64,000 nt of DNA. It comes from Brucella pseudintermedia. Lineage in GTDB: Bacteria > Pseudomonadota > Alphaproteobacteria > Rhizobiales > Rhizobiaceae. Location of the stretch: assembly GCF_042697365.1 (NCBI RefSeq), contig NZ_CP137604.1. One strand, written 5' to 3'. The translations under genes were made by a program, and so were the position numbers. The first letter of the stretch is position 1. Every line of letters begins with the position of its first letter. The notes under the pieces are model-generated. The model saw only the letters and a program-made list of their open reading frames with translations. It did not search any database and was not told the origin of the DNA. Of the stretch, positions 35,382-42,818 are shown one piece after another.

Positions 35382-35485
35382 TTTAACTTCGTCTGCTGCA
35401 TCCCGGCGCTCCTCCAAGCGTTTGCCCGGCAACTCATGCAGATCGCGGCCCATTCAATAGAATGAAACATTCATAAGAAATTATC

Positions 35486-35503
35486 ATGGAATTATAATTC
35501 CAT
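35486..35503. promoter_or_regulatory. 18-bp perfect palindrome with GGAA-N6-TTCC core
   Basis: ATGGAATTATAATTCCAT reads the same on both strands. It lies between the divergent binding-protein gene (start 35334) and dehydrogenase gene (start 35609). A GGAA-N6-TTCC core has been reported for RpiR-type IolR in Sinorhizobium, as I recall. It is the best operator candidate for both transcripts. Confidence 0.6.
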
Positions 35504-35608
35504 TTCTGATAGCTGATGTCAATCGCATAAGCTGCCGACGATATGCTTATTTCGCAAAGGAGTTGCGCAGCGCCAAACGCTTCGACCATCGTTTCTGGAG
35601 GAATGACA

Positions 35609-36739
35609 ATGGCTGGTAGAACCGATGTTGTAAGGGCTGGTTTGATCGGCTCCGGTTTCATGGGCAAGACGCACGCCCTTGCACTCGCAAACGTCAACCG
35701 CGTCTTCGACTTGCCGGTCGATGTCCAGCTTCATACATTGGCCGACGTCAATTTTGAAACGGCGGCAAAAGCCGCAAGACAACTGGGATTTGCAAATGCC
35801 ACCGGCGATTGGCGAACACTGATCTGCGCCCCCGAAATCAATCTCATCGACATTACAACGCCAAACCGGTTTCACAAAGAAATGGCGCTCGCCGCCATTG
35901 AAGCGGGTAAACACGTCTATTGCGAAAAGCCACTCGCACCCACCGCTGCGGAATGCCTGGAAATGACGCTGGCAGCCGAAAGAATGGGCATTCAGACAGC
36001 CGTTGGTTTCAACTATCTCAAAAACCCGATGATAAAACTGGCCAAAGAGATCATCGACAGCGGTGAACTGGGCGAGATCCGCAATTTTCGGGGCGTTCAC
36101 GCGGAAGACTTCATGGCCGACGCCCGTATCCCCTGGACATGGAGGCTTGATCCGGCAGGCGGCGGCGGTGCCCTAGCCGATATCGGCAGCCATATTATCG
36201 CCACTGCACGCTATCTTGTTGGACCGATAGAGGCCGTTATGGGGGACGCCGTCACAGTCATCAGCGAACGCCCGGATAGTTTGGACCCTTCACAAATGAA
36301 ATCCGTTGAGGTGGACGATGTTGCTCGCGCCTTCATACGTTTCGAAAACGGAGCGACCGGTACACTGGAGGCAAGCTGGATCGCGAGCGGACGCAAGATG
36401 CAGCACGATTTCGAGATTTCCGGATCCAAAGGCTCACTGTACTTTTCGCAGGAGCGCTTCAACGAACTGGACTTGTTTCTCTTTTCCGACAAGAAGGGAC
36501 AACAGGGCTTCCGCAAGATTTTCGCCGGACCTGAACACGAACCATACGGAGCATTTTGCGTGGCGGGCGGCCACCAGATCGGCTTCAATGACCTGAAGAC
36601 AATCGAAGTCCGCGACTTCCTGCTTGCCGTCGCGGGACAGAAGACCAATCATGCCAATTTCCGCGAAGGATATGAAGTCCAGAAGACCGTCGAAACGATC
36701 TATGCTTCTTCCCGCGAGCGTCAGTGGAAAAATATCTAG
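35609..36739 (+). CDS. Gfo/Idh/MocA-family NAD(P)-dependent oxidoreductase
   Basis: 376 residues. Start at the ATG at 35609 because GGAGGA lies seven bases upstream (an ATG at 35603 is too close). The Rossmann fold begins AGLIGSGFMGKTHA (GxGxxG), the family hallmark EKPLAPT is near residue 109, and a GFO_IDH_MocA C-terminal domain follows (PWTWRLDPAGGGGALADIGSH). Such enzymes oxidise sugars or inositols (inositol dehydrogenase, scyllo-inositol dehydrogenase, glucose-fructose oxidoreductase). It is divergent from the sugar importer and shares its intergenic palindrome, so a joint catabolic role is likely. The stop overlaps the convergent btuD stop by four bases. Confidence 0.9.
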   Translation: MAGRTDVVRAGLIGSGFMGKTHALALANVNRVFDLPVDVQLHTLADVNFETAAKAARQLGFANATGDWRTLICAPEINLIDITTPNRFHKEMALAAIEAGKHVYCEKPLAPTAAECLEMTLAAERMGIQTAVGFNYLKNPMIKLAKEIIDSGELGEIRNFRGVHAEDFMADARIPWTWRLDPAGGGGALADIGSHIIATARYLVGPIEAVMGDAVTVISERPDSLDPSQMKSVEVDDVARAFIRFENGATGTLEASWIASGRKMQHDFEISGSKGSLYFSQERFNELDLFLFSDKKGQQGFRKIFAGPEHEPYGAFCVAGGHQIGFNDLKTIEVRDFLLAVAGQKTNHANFREGYEVQKTVETIYASSRERQWKNI

Positions 36740-37509
36740 CCTACACGGGAGATCGGATGGACGATGAACTCATCATCTACCGTCATGATTTTCGCTCGAA
36801 TACCATAGACATCGTGTAGCAATTGCGGAGTGAGTACTTTCGTCGGCGCTCCATCCGCAACGACATGTCCGTTGTGGAGCAGAATAAGTCGCGTGCAATG
36901 CTGTGCCGCAAGGCTCAACTCATGCAATGAGGCTACGACCGTCCTCCCCTCTCGCGCAAGCCCGACAAAACTCTCCATCAGTCCAAGCTGATGAGAAGGG
37001 TCGAGCCCCGCGACTGGCTCGTCCGCGAGTATTACGGGCGTATCCTGCGCCAGAACACGCGCGATCAGCACCCGCGCCCGCTCTCCACCGGAAAGCTCCA
37101 TTGCGGACCTGTCCCGGAATTGGGCAATGTCCATACGCTGCATTGCGGCATCGACAAGCGCTTCGTCTTGCGCATTCATGCTCGCAACAATCGGTTTCAA
37201 AGCAGAACGACCCAAAGAAACGAGCATCTCCACTGAGACCGGCCACGCCACATCACGCTCTTGGGGCAGATAGGCAAGCTTCTGCGCTTTTGTTGAAGCC
37301 GTCATTCGGTGCAAGTCATCTCCGTCGAGCAAAATCTCTCCGGCGGACGCAACAAGCCCCAGAATGGCACGCAACAATGTCGTCTTTCCGGCTCCATTGG
37401 GTCCGATCAGCCCGATGAACTCACCGCCGTGAATATCGAAACTTGCATCGCTGAGCGCGGCCTTCCCGCCGAGCGCAACGGAAAGATTTTTTACCGAAAG
37501 CAATGTCAT
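36736..37509 (-). CDS. btuD: Vitamin B12 ABC transporter ATP-binding protein (BtuD-type)
   Basis: 257 residues from the ATG at 37509, which overlaps the permease stop (ATGA). Walker A GPNGAGKTT, signature LSGGERARVLIARVL, Walker B VILADEPVAGLD. It belongs to the iron-siderophore/B12 (FecE/BtuD) group. Because it ends an operon headed by a cobalamin riboswitch and a BtuB-type receptor, I call it BtuD; by sequence alone a heme or siderophore transporter would be equally possible. Confidence 0.85.
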   Translation of the reverse strand: MTLLSVKNLSVALGGKAALSDASFDIHGGEFIGLIGPNGAGKTTLLRAILGLVASAGEILLDGDDLHRMTASTKAQKLAYLPQERDVAWPVSVEMLVSLGRSALKPIVASMNAQDEALVDAAMQRMDIAQFRDRSAMELSGGERARVLIARVLAQDTPVILADEPVAGLDPSHQLGLMESFVGLAREGRTVVASLHELSLAAQHCTRLILLHNGHVVADGAPTKVLTPQLLHDVYGIRAKIMTVDDEFIVHPISRVG

Positions 37510-38507
37510 ACGAGCTGCCTCCGATATTTGAACACCAACCACAGGAAGAACGGCGCACCAATGATTGCCGTCAGAACACCCAATTTCAGTTCACGCCCCG
37601 GCATGACGGTGCGCACCAATATGTCAGCCGCCAGCAAAAGGACCGCCCCGCCGAAACCGCTGGCAACCAGCAATCGTGACGGGCGCGCCCCGACCAGCGG
37701 ACGCAGCAGATGGGGGACGACCAGCCCAACAAAGCCAATTGCACCGGCAACAGCGGTGGAAGCGCCCACACAGGCCGCTGTGCCTAGCACCGCAAAAAGC
37801 TGCACGCGCGCCAGATTGACGCCCATGGTGGCGGCGGCATCCGCACCCAATGTCAAACTGTCGAGCGAGCGCCCGAGCGCCAGAAGCATCACCCAGCCAA
37901 TCAGTATAAACGGCGCGGCAAGAGTTACATGGGTCATGGACCTGTCCGCCAGCGATCCGAGCATCCAGAAAACGATTTCCATCGCCGCAAACGGGTTGGG
38001 CGAGAGGTTCAGCGCCAGCGCCGTCAGCGCACCGGCCAGGCTCGTCACGGCGACGCCTGCCAAAATGACGGCGAGCGTACTGGCATTGCGACCGGCCAGA
38101 AGCTTGACCAAAAACACCGACGCAAAAGCCCCTGCCAGTGCAAGCAGCGGCAAGGCCAGCGGAAAAAGAAGCGACAGGCCGCTATAAATCGCAATCACAG
38201 CGCCGAATGACGCGGAGGCGCTCACCCCCAGCAAACCGGGTTCCGCGAGCGGATTGCGAAGGTAGCCCTGCAAGGCAGCGCCGGACAGTCCAAGCGAAGC
38301 TCCGACAAGAAGCGCGAGCAACGCCCTGGGCAGGCGGATTTCGCGCATGACCAGTACGATCATGTCGCTGTCATCGCCGAAAAGTGCCTTGATGCTGTCA
38401 GGAACACTGATCGCAGCAGGTCCCGTCAGCAACGAAACGACGAAAAGCAAAGCCACAAGCAGAGCCAGCCCGACCAGCAGAAGATAGAAGCGGTTACGTT
38501 CAGTCAC
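37506..38507 (-). CDS. btuC: Vitamin B12 ABC transporter permease (BtuC/FecCD family)
   Basis: 333 residues from a GTG start at 38507 with the ribosome site GCGGAGG; the start overlaps the upstream stop by 8 bases. About ten membrane helices of the FecCD type with RLPRALLALLVGASLGLSGAALQGYLRNPLAEPGLLGVS near residues 55-95. It forms the inner-membrane channel; the partner ATPase is encoded next. Confidence 0.88.
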   Translation of the reverse strand: MTERNRFYLLLVGLALLVALLFVVSLLTGPAAISVPDSIKALFGDDSDMIVLVMREIRLPRALLALLVGASLGLSGAALQGYLRNPLAEPGLLGVSASASFGAVIAIYSGLSLLFPLALPLLALAGAFASVFLVKLLAGRNASTLAVILAGVAVTSLAGALTALALNLSPNPFAAMEIVFWMLGSLADRSMTHVTLAAPFILIGWVMLLALGRSLDSLTLGADAAATMGVNLARVQLFAVLGTAACVGASTAVAGAIGFVGLVVPHLLRPLVGARPSRLLVASGFGGAVLLLAADILVRTVMPGRELKLGVLTAIIGAPFFLWLVFKYRRQLV

Positions 38508-39339
38508 GCGCCGCCTCCGCAAGTTCGGCCACAGCTTCAACACTGAACGGTCCGCCGCAGACTGTCAGATTATCCGCTATGGTGACGGCTCTCGCCTGCT
38601 TTTCAAGCGCCCGCAATGCCGGATGTTCGAAATTCTCGAAAGCCAGCGCAGGCGCACGATCTCGTGAGCTGCGCACCAGAATATCCGGCTTTTCAAGCAC
38701 CAGTTTTTCCAGCGATAGCGGAGCAGAACCACTGACGCCTGCCTTGTCAGCCAGATTATCAAGCCCGGCAAGACGCACAGCCTCATCGACCAGCGTTCCC
38801 CGACCGGATGTGTAACTGTTGGCGTAATAAAGCGCGACTGTCTTGCGGCGGGTCGGAGGCTGGATTGCCGCCAAGGCAGCTTTCATTTTATCAATTTCCC
38901 GGCTGGCTTCCGCCTGTCTTCCGAGCAGTTCACCCATGCGACGCATATGATCTTCTATATCGTCAAACGAACGAGCAGGCGCGAACTCTTCCACACGAAC
39001 ACCGAGCCTTCGCAATAGCCCAACCGTTGCTCTCGACGAGAAGGTTCCGGTCAATACCAGATCAGGCTTCATCAGAAAGACTTCCTCCGCCTGTGCGTGG
39101 TTGACTGGCATCTTACGAGCTTTCGCAGCCATGACGGACAGCTCTGGGTCCTGCGACAAGTGCGAAACCGACCGCAACTGCCCGTCCCTGGCCAACACCA
39201 ATGCCAGCTGATCGGTACATACGTTGATGGAAACAACGCGCTGCGGACTTTCCATCGCATCTACTGGATTTCGCACAAAAAGGGCCAGCGCCGCCGCGAA
39301 GCAGAAGCTGGTGATCCATTTTGCGGGTACCCTTTTCAT
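38500..39339 (-). CDS. btuF: Periplasmic B12-binding protein (BtuF-type)
   Basis: 279 residues. A signal peptide ends near PVDAM. The mature chain is a type III periplasmic binding protein (Peripla_BP_2): RVVSINVCTDQLALVLA at the start and EEVFLMKPDLVLTGTF near 85-100. The gene starts 13 bases after the receptor stop, so it is co-transcribed with btuB under the B12 riboswitch. Iron-siderophore binding is the alternative reading, less likely given the riboswitch. Confidence 0.83.
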   Translation of the reverse strand: MKRVPAKWITSFCFAAALALFVRNPVDAMESPQRVVSINVCTDQLALVLARDGQLRSVSHLSQDPELSVMAAKARKMPVNHAQAEEVFLMKPDLVLTGTFSSRATVGLLRRLGVRVEEFAPARSFDDIEDHMRRMGELLGRQAEASREIDKMKAALAAIQPPTRRKTVALYYANSYTSGRGTLVDEAVRLAGLDNLADKAGVSGSAPLSLEKLVLEKPDILVRSSRDRAPALAFENFEHPALRALEKQARAVTIADNLTVCGGPFSVEAVAELAEAARD

Positions 39340-39352
39340 TCTCCGTCAAGCC

Positions 39353-41218
39353 TCAGAAATTCCGGGTCAATCCGACATTGATCGTACGTCCCGGCGCAAT
39401 ATAGCCAGAGCTGGTCTGATAGTCCTTGTCAAAGATATTCTCGACCGAGAACTTCAACTGCGATTGACTGTCGATGGCATAGAGTGCCACGAAATCGGCG
39501 GTCACGTAGTCTCCCAGCTTCTTGCTATTCGCAGCATCGGCATAGCGTGAGCCGCCATAAATCAGCCTTGCAGTCAGGTCGAGCTTTTCAATCGGCGTGA
39601 AGTTGACCTCAGCCGCCGCCTTGAAACGTTCGCGGTAAGGAAGGTCATTTCCGGTGTCTTCATCAATAGGCAGCTTCAAGTCCATCGAGCCTTTGGCACC
39701 CCAACGATCATTGAAACGATGCGCCAGCGTGGCTTCGAATCCGGTAACTTTCGCACTGGCGATATTGTAAGGCAGATAGGATGGCGCCGTACTCATGATC
39801 GCGTCGCGCAACCATGTCTGGTAGAATGCCATATCAAGGCTTGTAGAGGCGGTTGCCTGCCAGTTTAAGCCAAGTTCATACGAACGGGACTTTTCCGGTC
39901 GAAGGTCGGGATTGGCGAAACCCGGATAATAAAGTTCGTTGAAAGTCGGCGCCCGGAAACCCGTGGCATAGGATGACCGCAAAACCAAATCCGGCAGAAC
40001 TTCATAGCTCGTACCGAGATTATAGGTCAGGATATCGCCGAACTGCCCATTGTGGTCGTAACGCAACCCGCCATCCAATCGCAACGCCTCATATTCCAGC
40101 GAGTATTGACCGAATATCGCAGCCAGATCACGGCTGGTTTCATCATAGGCAATAGTGGTATTGATCTCCTCGCGATAGGCCTCCACGCCGACGGTCACGA
40201 TATGATTGACATTGCCGGTATCGAAACTCTTTTCGGTCGACGCAAATATTCCATAACGCTTGGTTTCAAACCGATCAGATCCGTTCACGCCTTTGCGGAA
40301 ATTACGGGCGTTGTCGATACCGGTGCTGAACTCCAGTGTTGACGACCAGTCCGCCGAATGATCGATGCGGGTTCCGAGCTTGCCGGTAAATGCGGTGCTG
40401 TCGGCCTGGTTCGGCGATGGCGCTTTGGCGTCATACTGGTTGCGTCCCCGGCTGAAGAGACCGTCCGCATAAATTTTACCCCAGTCGAAATCCTTCGACA
40501 GTGCAAAGTTGAAAGAGCCCTGCAAAAATCCATCGCGATCCGGCTCATGGCCGTACGCATCCGCCGTGGTGAAGTCATATCCTTGCGTGCCGGTTATGGC
40601 AGCACCGAATGCATAATCGACACCAGCGTTGCTGCGCCCCTGAACGGAACCGGAGGCATAGCTGCCCCATGGATGGCTGACACCGGTAGCAAGACTTCGG
40701 CACCAGGAGCGTTCGCCACAGGCACCACCCTGCTTGGTGATGATATTGACTACTCCGCCCATGGCGTCGGCCCCATATTGGGCCGAATGAGCGCCCTTGG
40801 CGATCTCGATGCGGTCGATAGAACTCAACGGGATGTTCGCAAGCGCAGTCGCACCCGTGGTGGCCGAAGCCGTGCGCACGCCGTTGATGAGAACGACGGT
40901 TTGCTTGGAAGACATGCCTCGGAGGTAAATATCTGAAGATGACCCCTGCCCTCCATTTGTCTTAATGGAGATACCGCTATAGGACTTCAACAGCGATTGC
41001 AGATCGGGGGCCGCCGACCGCTCGATGTCTCCGGAATCGATCACAGTCACTGACGAGGTGGAGCGCTGCAGCGAAGACGCACGCCGTAACGGCGTGACCA
41101 CGATTGTATCAAGGACGATGCTGCCATCACTGTCCGGCAGGTTTTGCGCAAACGCCTCGGACGGCAGGGAAAGAACACTGGCCGATAGCAACAGAACCGA
41201 TGATTTCAAAAGATGCAT
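39353..41218 (-). CDS. btuB: TonB-dependent outer-membrane receptor, BtuB-type
   Basis: 621 residues. A signal peptide ends at EAFAQ. The mature N-terminus has a TonB box-like LDTIVVTPLRR, then the plug domain (SVTVIDSGDIERSAAPDL; DIYLRGMSSKQTVVLINGV; GADAMGGVVNIITKQGG) and a 22-strand barrel ending in the canonical aromatic residue (LTRNF). The length matches BtuB-type receptors (~600). It takes up corrinoids across the outer membrane with energy from TonB-ExbBD. The gene is preceded by a cobalamin riboswitch and has a GAGGAAA ribosome site. Confidence 0.92.
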   Translation of the reverse strand: MHLLKSSVLLLSASVLSLPSEAFAQNLPDSDGSIVLDTIVVTPLRRASSLQRSTSSVTVIDSGDIERSAAPDLQSLLKSYSGISIKTNGGQGSSSDIYLRGMSSKQTVVLINGVRTASATTGATALANIPLSSIDRIEIAKGAHSAQYGADAMGGVVNIITKQGGACGERSWCRSLATGVSHPWGSYASGSVQGRSNAGVDYAFGAAITGTQGYDFTTADAYGHEPDRDGFLQGSFNFALSKDFDWGKIYADGLFSRGRNQYDAKAPSPNQADSTAFTGKLGTRIDHSADWSSTLEFSTGIDNARNFRKGVNGSDRFETKRYGIFASTEKSFDTGNVNHIVTVGVEAYREEINTTIAYDETSRDLAAIFGQYSLEYEALRLDGGLRYDHNGQFGDILTYNLGTSYEVLPDLVLRSSYATGFRAPTFNELYYPGFANPDLRPEKSRSYELGLNWQATASTSLDMAFYQTWLRDAIMSTAPSYLPYNIASAKVTGFEATLAHRFNDRWGAKGSMDLKLPIDEDTGNDLPYRERFKAAAEVNFTPIEKLDLTARLIYGGSRYADAANSKKLGDYVTADFVALYAIDSQSQLKFSVENIFDKDYQTSSGYIAPGRTINVGLTRNF

Positions 41219-41384
41219 TTTTCCTCAACCCGCCAGCACCGGAAACCGATAACCGGCTTTTCCTCTCACCGCAGGTTGAAGAGATAGTGGCGTGAATCGC
41301 CCTTCGTCCTGACGGCAACATTTCGACAATGTCACCGCCACGGACAGCCGCGCCTGGACACACCCCGTATCCAAGCATGGGTGA

Positions 41385-41585
41385 CCGGATACGGCAGGTC
41401 TCCTGACTTCCGGGTCATCGCCTTCCCTCCGCCTTCCCGATCGCACGTTTGCTTTCAGTGGCTTTCACCGCTTGCGCGGCTGTGGAGGATAGCTCTCCGG
41501 TTACAGTTGCGGGGGCAGTCGCGGCATCAGCCAGAATGGCTTCACCGTGTTCCCTTTTCATCCGCCTGAACAGCGGAACCGTTTC
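41385..41585 (-). ncRNA. Cobalamin (B12) riboswitch in the btuB leader
   Basis: On the minus strand, about 200 bases show the conserved cobalamin aptamer pieces in order: a GGGAACACGGTGAA start, the B12-box-like GCCCCCGCAACTGTAACCGG core, GCCACTG, GGGAAGGCG-ATGACCC and the 3' element GTCAGGAGACCTGCC. It ends about 165 bases before the btuB start, leaving room for an expression platform. Binding of B12 should switch the btuBFCD operon off. No separate terminator hairpin was clear, so control may act on translation. Confidence 0.93.
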
Positions 41586-41704
41586 CTGATGATTGCGATA
41601 GCAACATGGTTAAGGATTCGCAACTCCTACGCTGCGCAATCCAAGGCACAAACTGAATCACATCGGCAAGAAATGGGACAAGCCTCCTGATTTCAAAGAG
41701 TTTT

Positions 41705-42817
41705 CTATCGCAGGAACGCACGGAAACGCTGTAGCGCGAAGTAGAACAGCACAGAACCAATGACGATCAATGCCAGAAATTGCGGCCAGACGACGCTCAG
41801 CCCTGCGCCGCGAAACAGGATCGACTGCGCCAATATGACGAAGTGCGTATTCGGCGCAGCCAGCATGATTGTCTGGATGATCTCCGGCATGCTTTCACGG
41901 GGTGTTGTGCCCCCTGAAAGCACTTGCAACGGTAGAAGCACCAACATCAGCAGCATTCCAAACTGCGGCATGGAACCGGCCGCCGTCGCCAAGAATATAC
42001 CAAGGCTGGTGGTTGCGAAAAGCTGCAGCGCCGCCCCGACGAGGAACAGCGTCACCGACCCATAGATGGGAACGGCGAGCAGTCCCTGTACCATCACAAT
42101 CAGGGCAAAGGCTGAAGCAATCAGCACGACCAGCCCCATGGACCATATCTTGCTCACCATGATTTCGACGGGCGTGACCGGCATGACCAGCAGATGTTCT
42201 ATGGTTCCGTGTTCGCGTTCCCGAATAAGGGCTGCGCCGGTCAGAATGATCGACAGCATCGTGACCGACGAAATGACATTGTTGATGGCCCCGAACCAAC
42301 CCTTGTTCAAATCCTGATTGAACCTCGCCCTGAGATTGAGTTCGACGGGCGTCTGGGCGCTGCCGCGATAACGATTGAGAAACTCGCTCACCTCGCTCGA
42401 TACGATCAACTGCACATAGCCGCCGCCGGTAAAGGCCTGGCTCATGCGGGTCGCATCGACATTGAGCTGAATTGTCGGCGAACGTCCTGCCAGAAGATCG
42501 CGCTGGAAGTTGGGTGGTATGTTCAGCGCAAACGTATCGAGCCCTTCATCCATACGGGCATCCATTTCGTAGGATGAAATCAGCCTCGGAGGCACAAAAT
42601 ATGGCGGATAGAACGCGGTCGTGATCCGGCTTGAAATCGGTGATTGATCCTCATCGACAATCGCTATCGCCGCATTGTTGAGAGCTTCAGGCATCGCCTT
42701 GGACGCCGTATAGATTGCAAGTGTAAAAGCATAGACGATAAGGATCAGCAACATCGGGTCGCGCGCGAGACCGCGTAGTTCCTTCACGCCGAGCTGGACT
42801 ATGTTGGATATCCGCAT
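41705..42817 (-). CDS. ABC-2 type permease (YhhJ-like)
   Basis: 370 residues. A membrane segment near 20-40, a large extracytoplasmic part (about 45-175) and five membrane helices in the second half, with IREREHGTIEHLLVMPVTPVEIMVSKIW near 200. This is the ABC-2 layout of YhhJ/YbhR-type permeases. It starts one base after the stop of the double-ATPase/permease gene. It is the last gene of the export operon; substrate unknown. Confidence 0.9.
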   Translation of the reverse strand: MRISNIVQLGVKELRGLARDPMLLILIVYAFTLAIYTASKAMPEALNNAAIAIVDEDQSPISSRITTAFYPPYFVPPRLISSYEMDARMDEGLDTFALNIPPNFQRDLLAGRSPTIQLNVDATRMSQAFTGGGYVQLIVSSEVSEFLNRYRGSAQTPVELNLRARFNQDLNKGWFGAINNVISSVTMLSIILTGAALIREREHGTIEHLLVMPVTPVEIMVSKIWSMGLVVLIASAFALIVMVQGLLAVPIYGSVTLFLVGAALQLFATTSLGIFLATAAGSMPQFGMLLMLVLLPLQVLSGGTTPRESMPEIIQTIMLAAPNTHFVILAQSILFRGAGLSVVWPQFLALIVIGSVLFYFALQRFRAFLR

Positions 42818-42818
42818 C

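Noticed and set aside
36736..39339. Heme or siderophore transporter reading of the ABC genes
   Set aside because: By sequence it is possible, but the cobalamin riboswitch and co-transcribed BtuB-type receptor make B12 uptake the better explanation.
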